This document shows positions 11,126 to 23,837 of a stretch of DNA of 64,000 bases, piece by piece; within the stretch, counting starts at the first letter, position 1; every line of letters begins with the position of its first letter. Both the position numbers and the translations under genes were made by a program. Location: assembly GCA_949752735.1 (NCBI GenBank), contig OX457050.1:39194421-39258420 (forward strand). Direction: 5' to 3'. Origin of the DNA: Lumbricus terrestris (lineage: Eukaryota > Annelida > Clitellata > Crassiclitellata > Lumbricidae). Under the pieces are notes generated by a model. That model searched no databases. It saw only the letters and a list, made by a program, of their open reading frames with translations, and had not been told where the DNA came from.

Positions 11126-12260
11126 GCTGGGGTACCCGGCGTTGCCCGGGAATTTAGGAATCGACCCGCTCCGGCACAACCCCGCCCCACCACACCACAC
11201 CAAACCACTCCAACCTCCACCGGTACGCCACCCGTGAAATTTTTTTCGGGGAAAAATTAACCCCCCAAATTTTCCCACCCCTTCCCTACCCCCCCACATC
11301 ACGCCACCACTAACTTTGACCTCCACCGGTACGCCACCCGTAAAATTTTTGTTTTCGGGAAGAAAATTTCCCCAAATTTTCCTTACCCCTTCCCTACCCC
11401 CACCCACAACACTCCACCACTAATTCCGACCTCCACCGGTACGCCACCCGTGAAATTTTGGTTCTCAGGAAATTTTTCTGCCCCCAAAACCCGCCCCACC
11501 CCACAACACGCCACCACTAACTCCGATCTCCACCGGTGCGCCATCCGTAAAATTTTGGTTTTCGTGGGGAAAAATTCCCCCCCCAAGAAATTCCTCCACC
11601 CCTCTTCCCCCCTCCCCACGACACGCCACCACTAACTCCGACCTCCACTGGTAAGCCAACCGTGAAATTTTGGTTTTTGGGAAATTGTTTATCTCCTGAA
11701 AAATCCGCCCCCTCTCTAGCTGGGGTACCCGACGTTGCCCGGGAAATTTAGAAATCGACCCGCTCAGGCCACAACCCCACCACACACACAACACCACCCA
11801 CACCACACTCTGACCTCCACCGGTACGCCACCCGAGAAATTTGGGTTTACGGGAAAATTTCCTTGTCCCAGCCCTCCCTCCCCCTCCAACCTCTCATCCC
11901 ACTGTCTCCCCTCGCTCCCTCACCCCCACCCCAACTTCCACTCCAACCCCACCCCTCCACCCCCGACCTCCACCGGTACACGACCCGTGAAATCCGAACT
12001 GGCAAATGCGCTGGTTGGGACCCGAAAGAAAAGTGCTGTCGTAACCTTGAAAGGGCAAAGGCCAACAGGGAAAATGACGGTTTTTGCCCACCCCCCTACT
12101 CTGGCCCCTTGGTGGCGGAGATTCGCGAACCTCTCCACTACGCGTCCGATGCCGAGACGGACACAGTAGTGAAGGTTTGGAGTGAAAAGCTAAAAAAAAC
12201 TGTGGAAATGCATTCGGGACAAAGATATGCACATCCTTTGTTATAGATATAGATGATCTG
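11126..12260 (+). mobile_element. Unclassified interspersed repeat with internal ~105-bp VNTR
   Basis: The repeat starts with TAGCTGGGGTACCCGGCGTT and GCCCGGGAATTT, restarts at 11717, and contains at least seven units of about 100-110 bp, each carrying ACCTCCACCGGTACGCCACC and a TGAAATTTTGGTTTTCGGG stretch separated by C-rich runs. It ends with a conserved segment (about 12105-12260) that includes TTTGGAGTGAAAAGCT. Related copies are at 15517-16410 (+) and, inverted, at 52620-53240. The ORFs over it follow the C-rich repeat and I do not regard them as genes. Confidence 0.7.
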
Positions 12261-12575
12261 GCATCCAACTACAACTCTAGATTTACATGTTAACAATTCT
12301 CCAGAAAAAATTCTTCGAATTATAACTGGCTCTTATAAAGTATAAACTGCTCATACTAATCAGCATTTTATTGATCTGGAGATTCTAAAACTTAATCGGA
12401 TTACGGAAACAAGGTTACAGGTTACAGTCATGGGCATTGTTTATCAGGGGCTAGGGGATAAGCCCCCCAAGAAGACCCAGATTCATTTTTTCACCGTGTA
12501 AATGGTATCTTTTCCCGGGTTAAGCCCTTCCATGAAGGCTTTAGCCCCTCCAAGAAGGGAAACCAAACTCCGCCC

Positions 12576-13440
12576 ATGGTTACAGTTACGACTACGATGA
12601 CAAGGCTATCCCAGGGACATCTACTATTCTGTCTGCCGCGCCAACCAATTCTAACCCGCCCGCTGTCACCCTTGTCTTTTGGATATATCGACGACCTCAC
12701 CCTTGGCGGAGACCCTGAGGTGGTGGAGGCCGATGTGGATTCGATCGAAGAAGGATGCTCGCTTCTGGGCCTCAGACTCAACCGCACGAAATGCGAGCTC
12801 ATCGCGTCCGACTTCGACTTCAACATCAACAACCGAGGATCCCTTCAACAATTTGCCCTGGTCGGCCCCAAGACGGCCATGCTTCTTGGAGCTCCACTCA
12901 CCTCGGCGGAAGCCCTCCAGTCGGCTCTTGACAAATGCGTGACTGACCTCAGGATCGCGCTCGACAAATTACAACTCGTGGCCAAGCAGGACGCTCTCTT
13001 GATCCTGAGATGCTCGCTCGACTCGCTTAGGTGTATGCATTTATTGCGATGCATTTCTTGCTACGATCACCATCGACAACTACAGGATTACGACGAGATG
13101 CTGAGAGAAGGATTGAACGGGTATTTAACATTACGTTGACTGACGACCAATGGATGCAGGCCTCCCTTCCAATCAGATTAGGGGGACTGGGAGTTACGAG
13201 GGTGTCTTCTCTGGCACTTCCAGCCTTTTGGCTTCTTCCGCTGGCGCCCTCTCCTTCCAGTCTATCATCTTGGGAGCGGCTTGGAACATTGACGATGAAA
13301 CATCCGATTCCGCGCAGTCCGAGTGGATGCGGGTTGCCGAGACTTGAGATCCAACGGAATTTCCAGGTCACAAGCAGTCATTATTGGACAAGCCGCTGTT
13401 GCTTAAGACCGTGCATTCTATCGGGTCCAGACTGCGAGAC
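12576..13440 (+). pseudogene. Reverse transcriptase remnant with YIDD motif, frameshifted
   Basis: The first ORF (12576-13139) carries FGYIDDLTLGG, an RT catalytic YXDD motif, followed by GLRLNRTKCELI, the usual thumb-side segment. After a frame change the sequence continues with DDQWMQASLPIRLGGLG and SSLALPAF (about 13140-13230), then switches frame again near 13230-13350. This matches a family of invertebrate retroelement RT proteins ending in an ASLP(I/V)R-GGLG block. N-terminal RT motifs upstream are lost, and at least two frameshifts make it dead. The order of motifs and the GC-rich coding-like composition compared with its neighbours support the call. The LINE clade is undetermined. Confidence 0.75.
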
Positions 13441-13705
13441 CCATATGATTGGGCACGATATGATTTTATGTACATGTTCTGTTATAGTGTTGAGGCATAT
13501 AGGCACAAATTCTTAGTGGATATCATTTCAATTTATAGATAGCAAGTCATCAGCACTTTTTGCTGCTGTGTATTAACATGAACTTATTTATAAGTCAGCT
13601 ACATTACGTCTGAAATTTCAAACTACTGCATTTGTTCATTGCAACACAGGCTTTGCTTAATTTATATACGGTAGCATATGTATCGTAATCTAAGCTTATG
13701 TTTGT

Positions 13706-13885
13706 ATGGCGCCTCTTCAAGTGGACCAACTCAGACGAGTTCTCGACCTGACAGATAGAAGAGAATGGTTTTCAATAGAAGGAATTTACGAACTGCAAAG
13801 GACAGGACTCGCACACAAATTGCTCTTTTATGGATTTATGTACAAATTCTATAACAGAATCGTGGATGTATGGCACGACGTCTGA
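13706..13885 (+). CDS. Small ORF, 59 codons, hypothetical
   Basis: ATG at 13706 is preceded by an in-frame TAA 15 bases upstream. The product is mixed and not low-complexity, with a Tyr/Phe-rich C-terminal half (LLFYGFMYKFYNRIVDVW). No family is recognised. It lies shortly after the RT remnant at 12576-13440 and could be another retroelement fragment. Confidence 0.15.
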   Translation: MAPLQVDQLRRVLDLTDRREWFSIEGIYELQRTGLAHKLLFYGFMYKFYNRIVDVWHDV

Positions 13886-15460
13886 CATGAAAACAAACGT
13901 TAGTTTTATAATCAATGGCATGTAGGGCTATCGAGTTCCTGCTTCATCGGAGGTAGCCTATCGCGTGTTATATTAAACTCTGTTGATGGATTCCATTCTC
14001 TGGATGGGTCAGGTTTATAACGGCAGCTGTGTGACAAGGTCTAAGGTGAACTAGGGTTTAGCAATGGTAAAAGGATACCGTATTCAACGTGTAATTCTTG
14101 ATTGGCACTGTGAAAGCCATGTAAAATAACTATTCTGCCGTGCTAAGCAAAAAGACATCAACTCAATTTTTTCCTTTTTTGAGTTAGGCCTAGCCGTTAT
14201 TTTCACATCCTGACAACATAATCTATCATATCTAGAAGCAAGGAAATGGTATCTGTCCGGGAACATGGAAAAAACCGGAAATGAAATTAACTAACTCAAT
14301 TGAGGTGTCATGGTGCTAAGCAAAAACGCAGTAACTTGAGTTACGGTCTTCTTGCTTAGTGTCCCATGTATTTTGATGGCCAACCAACTTACAGATATTT
14401 CAATACCTCAGCTTCCAATTCACTTAGAATCATCATCTTGGTGCTAAAACAAACACATTTAAGGTCAAAGATTCCAATGGAACTATCCCAAATTTTCCCA
14501 AGGTCTCAATAGCGGCGATTTTTCAAATAAAATGGCTTGTCATTGTAATTATAATCATATTTATTGAAATCCATGGGCGGAAACTTAGGGGAACAGAGGG
14601 AACGGTCCTCCCAAAGTTTGTGGTGAGTGCATTGATGCTTATATTCCCAATATTCAAGAAATATCCATAAATATCAGAATAATTTCATATAATGTTATCC
14701 ACAGTATTTCCAAAACGAACAATTTTGTTAAGATGACAGTTTAAATGCTATCGTTACAGTGTGCCAAAAAATGCTTAAACAATGCAGGAAACAATTCTTA
14801 AACAACGCTGAAATCTTGTGATCTAACCAAATCTTGAACCACGTCTCTCAGCACTGAAGCCTGGAATAATTGTGCTAAGATGACAGCTTGTGGAAGCTTA
14901 CGACGCTATCCAAATCCACTAATCGGCCAGCAAAATGTTCTGGTTGCGCCCCTGGCTGTATATCCGCGTATACCCTTGAGTACAGCCCTGGGCAAGAGTT
15001 GAGTAGACATCCTAAAATAGTGCTTATATGAATTTTTAGGAAGTAAGCTTTATGAATGCTTCCTAGTCATAATTGTAAGTAGGTCTTCATTGCCAGAACG
15101 TCTGTAACAGGTCGCATTCTGTCACAGCATGTTTCTAGAAGAGCAAAGTAGTGGCCCTTGATGCGATGCATAACATGTAGAGTCGTCTTTCACATGACGA
15201 ACGCTCTGTATGTGCGCAATAGAATCGTCAAGAGCTTTCTGCAGTCGGTCTTTCTTTCCACTGCGATCTGCGTTCGTGAACAATGCGTGCGTTAGAAATT
15301 ATTTACGGAATCATTGTGAAACGATTCTGAGAAGGTGATCCGTGAATCGATCGATGTTCTGCGGTTGAATGACGACGACGGCGCATCATGAATATTCATG
15401 ACAGTGAATGAATAACTAATGAATGATGATCATTCGCATGTCGAGGCAAACGACGAGAAG
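13886..15460. other. No gene recognised
   Basis: No clear ORF or repeat array. A repeat shared with 10440 starts at 15354. Confidence 0.4.
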
Positions 15461-15516
15461 TAGTCTATAATGATAATGATAATGATAATGATAATGATGA
15501 TGATAATAATACTAAC

Positions 15517-16410
15517 TAGCTGGGGTACCCGACGTTTCCCGGGAATTTTAGGATTCGGCCGTTCTCGCCCAATCCCTCCCTCCTTTCCTCCCTCCCTCTC
15601 TCCCTTCGTCCCTGCCTCCCTCACTCCCTCCGCCCTTCCCTGCCTCCCTCCCTCCATGCCTCCATCCCGCCCTCCCTCTCTCCCTCCCTCCCTGTCACCC
15701 TTCCTCCCTCCGCCTCGAAATTCTTTTCTTCTCCCACCAACCCACCCCCACCACACCCCACCACACCCCACCACACTCCAACCTCGACCGGTATGCGAAT
15801 CCTGAAATTTTGGTTTTCGTAAGTAATTCTTCCCCACCCCTCAGTCCCACCCGACCACACTCCACGACACCCCATCACACTCCGAGCTACACCGGTACGC
15901 CACCCATGAAATGTTTTGGTTTTCGAAAAAAACTTTCTTCCCCACACCCTTCCCCACCCCGCCCCCACTCCAAACACACACCTCGGCCGAGTTTCCATGG
16001 TGGCAGAGATTCGCCGAACCCTCATTTACCTGCTCCGGGTCGAGCCCGCACCCCTGCTAAGGATTGTGGTCGATTGCTTCAAAACCGTGCATAGCTAAGA
16101 AAGCCACATAAACACACAGAGACTTATCGAAGAAATTTATTGTGATATAACTGGCCAATGCGCTGGCCTTAAATAACTCTAAAACGGTGTCAGCCGCTGC
16201 TTTTATGTGTAGCCTATGGGACCCGAAAGAGTGCTGTAATATGCCAATCTGTGAGGGGAACAGCCACTGTTGTCCTAGCCTTCACCCTGGCCCCCGTGGT
16301 GGCAGAGATTCGCCGACCTCCTAATAACCTGTGTCGGGTCAACCCCGAACCCTCTGCGAAGGATTGGGTCGATTGCTTCAAAACTGTGACCGTGCATAGC
16401 TAACACACAA
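15517..16410 (+). mobile_element. Second copy of the ACCCGGCGTT...CCCGGG repeat
   Basis: It begins CTAGCTGGGGTACCCGACGT, contains a C/T-rich run (15570-15720), two units with the CCGGTA(T/C)GC(C/G) motif (about 15788 and 15893), then two copies of a segment beginning GTGGCAGAGATTCGCCGA (about 15992-16097 and 16299-16405). A GATAAT-type microsatellite (15465-15505) precedes it. Confidence 0.6.
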
Positions 16411-16435
16411 ACAAACAAACACACAGACTTACTGA

Positions 16436-16937
16436 AATATAATAATAATAATAATAATGAGTTTGTTCCTCCAGCCCTCGAAACTCTTGGACCCATCAAT
16501 AGCACTGGTCTTTCTTTCATTTCTGATCTCGGAGACTCGGACGCAATCTTATTCGGATTTCCGGGTACCCGAGAGAAACTAGCCACCTTTTCCAACGACT
16601 TTCTGCACAAAGTTTTTTTTAGTATGATCAGTTATACCCCGCCGGTTAGGACGGGGGTTTATAAAGCAATTCAGAAGCCAGTGTAAATTAAAGCAGTTAT
16701 TATTTAGCCAACAAAATAAACGATAAGTTCCCGTGAATAACACGGTTTAGTCGATAATTGTTAATCTAATCAAATCCGATGTTATTTATCTACCCAGGAA
16801 CTCGACCGATTCCCGACCCAGGTTTCCCCCTTCCCCAACAATTCCGGTTATGACTCACAACTTGTTGAACGTCCAGGTTCCTTAGGTGGGACCGTTTCTC
16901 TGGAATAGCTTTCGCTTCCGAAGATTCACTGCGTCAT
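16436..16937. other. No gene recognised
   Basis: Short AAT run at 16438-16458, then unique-looking sequence with no recognisable ORF. Confidence 0.4.
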
Positions 16938-17275
16938 GATGTCGTTGCGGTTCCAGGATGCTCTTGAAGATCAACGTTTCGTTGCGTCGAGACCTGTTGC
17001 ACCGACGAAAGGTTTTTCATGCGTCGAGATATCTGTTGTACAGGCGATCAACGTTTTGGTCCGCCCGGAGTCCAGTTTCACCGATGACCAACGTTTTGGT
17101 CCGTCCAGACACCCGTTGTACAGGCGACCAACGTTTTGGTCCGCCCGGAAACCTGTTGTACGGACGACCAAGGTTTTGGCCCGTCCAGAGCCCTGTTGTA
17201 CGGACGACCAACGTTTTGGTCCGTCCAGAAACCTGTTGTACAGCAGCACAACTGCTTCGTCCGTCGAGTGACCCG
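16938..17275 (+). repeat. 40-bp minisatellite, about seven to eight units
   Basis: The word ACGTTTTGGT (or a one- or two-base variant) recurs at exactly 17051, 17091, 17131, 17171 and 17211, giving a 40-bp period. Each unit also carries a CTGTTGTACGGACGACC-like block. Flanking units at both ends are more diverged. The two overlapping ORFs over this region repeat every 40 codons, as expected for a period not divisible by three, and are artefacts. Confidence 0.95.
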
Positions 17276-18603
17276 CTGCGTAGTTCAGCGTCCGTCTTTA
17301 CTCGTACGTAGACATTTCTCCAGTTTCTCCAACGCTCCTGGCACGTCCTGTCTCTGACTCGTCTGTAGTTCGTCTCCGAATCGACCGGTCTCCTGCTCGT
17401 CTCAGCTCAGACTGAATCTGCGTTGCCTTCCACTCCTTGACGTCGCTTTGTTGCCCATCTCTTTTGACGGCCCTTCCCTTTGGACCCCTCGGTCACCGTG
17501 TATCGACCCAGCGTACCTACGTACCCATCGCCGCCTAATTTATCAACTCTATGCCTAAGAGAAATACGAAGCGTCTCAGAAGACGTATTAAAAGTCACTG
17601 AGGCATCTCCTACCCGCATTAAAAGAAATCCCTCCTACCCAGAGGTGTCTACAGCATACATTGAACTAAATCTACATATATACACTAATTCTAACCTTCT
17701 ATGAGCTGTATAAATATATTCGCCTTGCCCGTATATCGAGCTACGCATGAATGAACAGGCCGCCTATCTACCCATCGCATAGCGTGTCTACAGCTGCAAG
17801 TGCAATTCGTGACACTTTCAATTATTTTTCAGCGATTCAACGCCGTTGCTTACCACAGCACTTGGACTTGCCAGAATTGGATGAGCGTAGCCGTTCCAGA
17901 ACCCACCAACTAACTGTCTCCGGACAATTTTTTGCTTCATGTGGGATTAGAACTACCTCGGGTAAAAATAAATAATACTGATAATAATAATAATAACAGC
18001 TCCAAATACAATTTTTGAAATCCCGATGGATCTGAGGTAGGCCTACTTAGGGCAAAAAATAATAATAATATTGACTTTTTCGCCGTACACAGCCATGCCG
18101 CTTCAATGGCGCCTAACATGCAACAGTAATGAGAAACAAAAGTAGAAACATAAAAAGCCATGAAGTAAAGGTCGGCACTAATTAATCTATTCGCCATGGA
18201 ACCACGGGCTAGAAATCCACGAAGAACTACATGTAGCAAATGTCGGCACTAGTCTATTCTGCAAGGAACCACGGGCGCTCCTCGCAAGCATAGAAAGGAA
18301 AGACCCATTTCGTGACAATATCATCATGATAAGATTTTCATGGGCTATTCGTGTGAACCATTTTGTCCTTTAGTTCAACTATTATTGTCGAGTGTCATTC
18401 TTCGAACGGTCGACTTTCTCCAAATATTTCGAGTAGGCCTTTCGTTACCTGACAATCCGAGCAACTCTTGCCATTGATTTTTGTTACGCGCTAACTATTA
18501 ATTGTTTGTCAGAAACTTAAATTAACAAAATAATGAGAATACTGTCCTAAAAGAGAATGACTCAAAAGTCTCTCCGCGGACGAATTTTCTACTTGCACAC
18601 AGG
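17276..18603. other. No gene recognised
   Basis: Unique-looking sequence with small AAT runs near 17975-17995 and 18057-18068. A duplicated block of about 55 bp (GTCGGCACTA...CTATTC...GGAACCACGGGC) occurs at 18170 and 18242. Confidence 0.4.
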
Positions 18604-18611
18604 GATGTATT

Positions 18612-18880
18612 CAGTGGCGGCGCCAGGATTTCAGGTTTTGGAGGCTGAATCCTAGCGAAAATTTTCCATTTTCATCTGCCAAAATTTCTGACGACCTTTT
18701 TTAGTCATCCCGTCGAAATCTCATGATGGGGTGATGATGGATCTATTTCATTTTTAGTGGGGGCTTATCGTGGAAATATTTCAATTTTACGTGCCTTTTT
18801 TAGGGGGTTTACTCGCTTAACCCCCGGGTGGCCTTTTTAGGGGGCTTACCCCTCCCCTCCCTCCCCTGGCGCCGCTACTG
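18612..18880. mobile_element. hAT-type MITE, 269 bp, TSD GATGTATT
   Basis: Termini CAGTGGCGGCGCCAGG and CCTGGCGCCGCTACTG form inverted repeats with one mismatch. A perfect 8-bp duplication, GATGTATT, flanks it (18604-18611 and 18881-18888). There is no coding capacity. A second element of the same type and the same 269-bp length is at 31274-31542. Confidence 0.85.
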
Positions 18881-18888
18881 GATGTATT

Positions 18889-19690
18889 ACATTATGCATT
18901 ATGTTAGGCCTACTTGAACTCGTACTCGAGTGGAAGTCGAGTACAAATTTTAAGTATAGGTCTTCTTTACATATGCTCGTGCGGGAAACCTAAATGCGCC
19001 GAAGTTTCCTTACTGGCAAAATAGTCCTTGTAATATTTATAGACGCCTATACTGCGTCGTTCAAGCACATCCCTTGATGTGTCGCTTCACCGAACACATT
19101 GTCTTAACCTGCCCGTCGCAATGGCATATGAAGGGGGAAATAACATCACCGGATCGGTGAATTATAAATGACATCTTCAGAGAAAAGAGAGACCGCTACT
19201 AGCCTAGATCAGTCTGCAGCAACAACGTTTTCGCAATACGAGGATTATTGATCTCTGCGTTCAATTAATGTAATGCGTCTTTAGCACGGACTCGGTGTGC
19301 AACAAACTGTTTGATGGCACACGGGATATTATAGACATAGGCTAATATTATGGTAGACTACTGGATTACAGGCATCTTTTGTTTTGCATATATTGTCAAG
19401 GAATTAATTTACAAAGAATGCTAAGACAAGATTAGTTATTCCTTTCCTTAACGAATTAATCATTTCTTATTGACTGTGTAACTTCCTCTTTCACTTGTTT
19501 ATCTTAGACTTGTGGTTAATCTCTTGTGACCTTTGCTAAGAAAATCTCCAATAATCCCAGATTACACGCAAGTGCTGAGTCACATCAGAATCAAAAATGA
19601 TCACATGACCAAAATCCTGCATTCCAATGAAACTGTTCGATTTAGGTTAGCTCTGATTTATTGCCATAATTTTGTGCTCATGTCAAGCCG
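18889..19690. other. No gene recognised
   Basis: No repeat array or recognisable ORF. A segment at 19065-19260 resembles the inverted sequence around 9010-9200 (GTGTCGCTTCACCGAAC...; GTCTGCAGCAACAACG), suggesting a dispersed repeat. Confidence 0.35.
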
Positions 19691-20170
19691 TCATTCCATT
19701 GTCACAATCACTAGCACCACCAGCACCAATATCACCAACAGCAGCACCACCACTGCCACTGCACCTTCACTAAACCACAGTCACCACAACGATGGCTATG
19801 GCCACCACTATCAGTACCAAGGCCACCGCCACAACAGCACCTGCACCCGCTGCCGCTACCACCATCACCGCCACTTCCACCACCATAACCACCGCCACCA
19901 CCTCCACCGTCACCGCCACCGCCACCACTTCCACCGTCACCGCCACCATCACCTCCACCACGGTCACCACCTCCACCACTACCATCACCGCCACCCCACC
20001 CTCACCGCCACCACCACCTCCACCTTCACCGCCACCACCTCCACCATAACCACCACCATCACCGCCACCACAACTACCACCTTCACCGCCACCACCTCCA
20101 CCATAACCACCACCATCAGCGCCACCACAACTACCACCAGCTCTACCACCCTAACCGCCACAAAAGCCAA
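19690..20170. repeat. (CCA)n-rich trinucleotide array
   Basis: ACC/CCA repeat, the complementary sense of the GGT arrays at 8711 and 10030. It contains a roughly 70-bp tandem duplication (CACCTCCACCATAACCACCA twice, near 20033 and 20092). Thr-, His- and Val-rich ORFs are artefacts. Confidence 0.95.
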
Positions 20171-20249
20171 CACAATTGGCAGCATCACCACAACAATATT
20201 ACGACCATCGTCTTCAAAGAGACTCAGCATATAGTACATAGTTATTATG

Positions 20250-20309
20250 CAAATAGTCCAACAGTTTATGTGCATGGGGTGGAACGGACCCCACTTGGTA
20301 GTGTGAGGG
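20250..20309. mobile_element. piggyBac-type end (relative of 1130-1212)
   Basis: Shares CAGTTTATGTGC, the GGGGT...GGACCCC hairpin remnant and the CACTTGGTAG...TGAGGG end with the element at 1010-1212. The target is CTAA instead of TTAA, so the end has mutated. Confidence 0.45.
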
Positions 20310-20674
20310 CTAAATGAAAGTATTTTCATGCAAAATGATATTGCATGCGGATGAACTTTTATGATGAAGAGCCATGACCTGAGAATTCTGACAAGATCAA
20401 TACTTGAATAGTTGCAAGAATTCCGCAGCGATGTGAGGCATTAATTACGTAATTGCAGCATCGACGATCGTGAGTGTCGGTTACGATCAGGTTAAGCAGG
20501 GTCGGATTAAGGCATGTTTATTCAACGTGTTTGGGGGAACAGAGGCCCTCCACTTTAGAGCCCACATAAATATTTTTCATCATTGTTAATGATATTGTAA
20601 TAGCAAAAATGAGTTTCAATGTCTGAACAAATTGCAAAATTATTCGAAAACTACTGATTTTAACATATATTATA

Positions 20675-21843
20675 TAGGGTTGCCAACCGTACAGATTTTT
20701 TCTGGATCGTCCAGAAATAGCATCCCGTGTACAGAAAACATAGGAAGGTCATTCTGGACAATGCAATGTCCAGAAATAATATGAGTACTGAAAAATTAGA
20801 AAGTTGTACCATTCAACAAAGACAACAACTTTCCTGAAATTTAATAATCTATTAATAAAATTTTGTAAGATTCTGAGATTTACAAATTGTTTCAAGAAAG
20901 ATGCACTCAATGTCTAGACACGAGTAGGCCTATTAGCTTACTTGAATCAGTGGTTCAGTTTTGAAAATAATGTTCCAGAAAAAATCGAAATAGTGAGTCT
21001 TGATGATATTTTTCGTTCAACAGTTTGATAGAGCTCATTAATTGGCACACGTGGAATTAGTTTTGGGAGACGACTTATACAAAGAAAAAGGAACATTGCA
21101 TCTTAAGACAAGTTCTTCCAAAATTGAAGACAAAGCCAAAAGTCGATAAATGTTGGGTAGAATTCCTTTTTAAACGTGATGCTCCAAATTTCAAGAAACT
21201 GGTTGGATATAATTTGAGCAATTCCGATCAGTAATGCACATGTTGAAGGTATATTCTCAGTGATAAAAAATCTGTGGACTGATTAATGAAACCGAATGAG
21301 GCCTGAACTGGTAAAAGTGAACTGTGCGTGAAAGTCAATGCATGTCGATCAATCTTACAATGGAGATTTCTTACATTATGTTTCAGAGCAGAAATTTCTG
21401 TGCAATGCATTGCAAGCAAAGTGAACAGAAGTATATAGATTTGAAAGAAAAATAAGAGACCTTAATGTACTTCACGCTTGAGAATTGATATTTGAATCTT
21501 GTTATAGCTAGGCCAAGGTGCTATATATATATATGTATATCCATACAAGGATACAGATCCTGTACGGTACTTTGCACATTTTCACATTTTCTAAGTAGGC
21601 CTAAATTCTAAATGTAACATATTTTGCGGGATAGGCCAACATACAAAGATGATAATTTACAGAGTTTCAGTGTTTCACTCTGGTATATAGGCCCCTCTGC
21701 CGCTGGAGCCTCTATAGACGGGATATATCCTATGGTGCTCCGCTAAATTGGTCGGATCCTAATCGCTACAATTTCCACAAATCGTGGGGGGCTCGCACTA
21801 GGCCTACGTCCAGAAATTTTATAATCGAAAGTTGGCAACCCTA
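20675..21843 (+). mobile_element. hAT element with transposase remnant; TSD ATATTATA
   Basis: Perfect 13-bp inverted ends TAGGGTTGCCAAC / GTTGGCAACCCTA are flanked by a perfect 8-bp duplication ATATTATA (20667-20674 and 21844-21851). The interior on the + strand reads as a decayed hAT transposase: at about 21190-21330, with interruptions, the words ISNAHVEGIFS, IKNLWTD and NRMRPELVK are recognisable. These belong to the C-terminal dimerisation region conserved in hAT transposases. Stop codons and frameshifts interrupt it and most of the N-terminal half is missing, so the copy is inactive. Confidence 0.85.
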
Positions 21844-21851
21844 ATATTATA

Positions 21852-22990
21852 CAACTCGCACAAATGTACTTGTAGGCTACATATACAGCGGCACATGTGT
21901 GGGACCCTTATTGGAGTTTTATGTACCAGGCAGCTTGATCTTGAAATCAGTCAGAAATGCTAATAAGAGCTATAAGTTCTACTCCAGATACATGTAGCTA
22001 TACCCACTACCAGGAATGCTTTTCGCCGCATGGTGAGAGTAGGAGGAAAAGGGGGCAAGGAAAAATCTCCACGGGTAGCTGAGCGCATTGAAAGGTGGCC
22101 CATGAAGAGAGACAGAAGCCGGGTGAACAGCTCATATTATTAGGATGGATCGAGCTTCAGCTAGACGAAAGCTCGGAAATATAATATTAGTTTGTAATTT
22201 GTAATGTGTGGCTACATACCAGGGCTAATCAGGGTAAATGCCTTCGGCAAATAACCTTTGCCCTGCCATGGTCGTTGTCCTGCCACAAGTTTGCCAGAAA
22301 TTTTCTCTGCCAATGATTTATTTGGGGCATAAAATCGCTTCTGCGCTTGTAGGCCTACCAGTACACTGGCTATGCTCTGGTTAGAAGAAATGTCTGACCA
22401 TGAATCACTTTAATAATTATTCTTAAGCCGTAAAAGATCTATACTTTAACTCTAGGCTGGAATGCTGAAAGACATGTTGATATTGTAAAAATAGAAGTAA
22501 TGAATCAATTACAGGAGAATGTTAAAACTTCGTTGAAGAGGCGTAGGGCCTATACAACACGTTTTTTGTGTCATTTTGTCGGCCTTCTGCAAGATTAGGG
22601 GCCCACAGTTTTACTGAACAGGGCCCCCCACATTTGTTAATCGGGCCCTGAGGTTAGACGTCGTGAGCGTCTGTTATGGTTAGTGTTGTGGTTGTTTTGG
22701 TAACAGTAATGTAGTGAATGCGAGGAACTTCTTCTCAGAATGCTTTATGCATCCAAGTCTAACATTGTGTGAACTAGACTGTAACTGTCAAATTCATCAT
22801 GCGTCATATCACTTGTGAGCTAATTCTGCATTGCATTTCTAAAGCGAATATTGATTGTGAGACGGTAGTCGTCTCAGACATTTGTATGGGGCCTAACAGG
22901 CGCACCTGTAGAATTAAGGCGGGAACCCGTTACTGGGCGTGCCAGAGAGCGAGAGAAAGAGAGGCACAGGGAAAGACTAAGAGAGGCAGT
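21852..22990. other. No gene recognised
   Basis: No clear ORF, array or transposon end. Confidence 0.4.
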
Positions 22991-23136
<146 letters not shown>

Positions 23137-23837
23137 CGACAGACATACAGAGGTAGAGACAGAAAAGTTAGGAGTGGATTAACGAACAATGTAGAAGAGA
23201 GTGAAGAAAGATGGCGCTTTAACAGTAAGCCTATAATATTAATATTATGGCAGTTTAACGTTGTATCTGGAAGCTGATACGTGTGAAATATTGATGTAAA
23301 AGGTGATCGATGAACAACAAAACGAGAAGCTATACATCTTGTCATTGGTTTCGTAACGAAGCTAAAGGTTATAAAGTTCTCGGACTGCAAATACTCACAA
23401 CAAGCTCATTAAAGTGTAGATAGGGTACGCTGAAAGGCAGCGCTGAACACTGTATGTTGAAGAACAACCCATTCCAGCAGATATTTAAAATTGTAAGTGG
23501 CAGATTATCAGCAATATTATTATTATCAAGGACCATAAAACAGAATTAGATCTATTTCATGACCCATAATCAATAACTTATTCACATGCAGTGTGCTACA
23601 AACACCAAGAAAAACATACTAAAACTGAAACTGACTTCTTTAGTCTTCCGTACCGTTATGGTTCTTATGACTGCATTTGAAATCGATAGGATCTAGCTCT
23701 CTTTTGGTAGCGCAGGCCTTTAGGCTGCATGCCTTCCCTGCACGTAAATAGAACTGCCGCTGCAAGGTCTAGTTACTTCATTCCTCGACACGCAGGTCAA
23801 AGAAGACTTTTCGTTGAATCTCTAGACAGACTCGAAG

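Noticed and set aside
11383..11806. Gly/Trp-rich - strand ORFs over the VNTR
   Set aside because: C-rich repeat without stops; unit length is not a multiple of three throughout and frames shift between units.
16958..17311. 111- to 117-codon ORFs over the 40-bp minisatellite
   Set aside because: They exist in several frames on both strands because the repeat lacks stops; no gene-like features.
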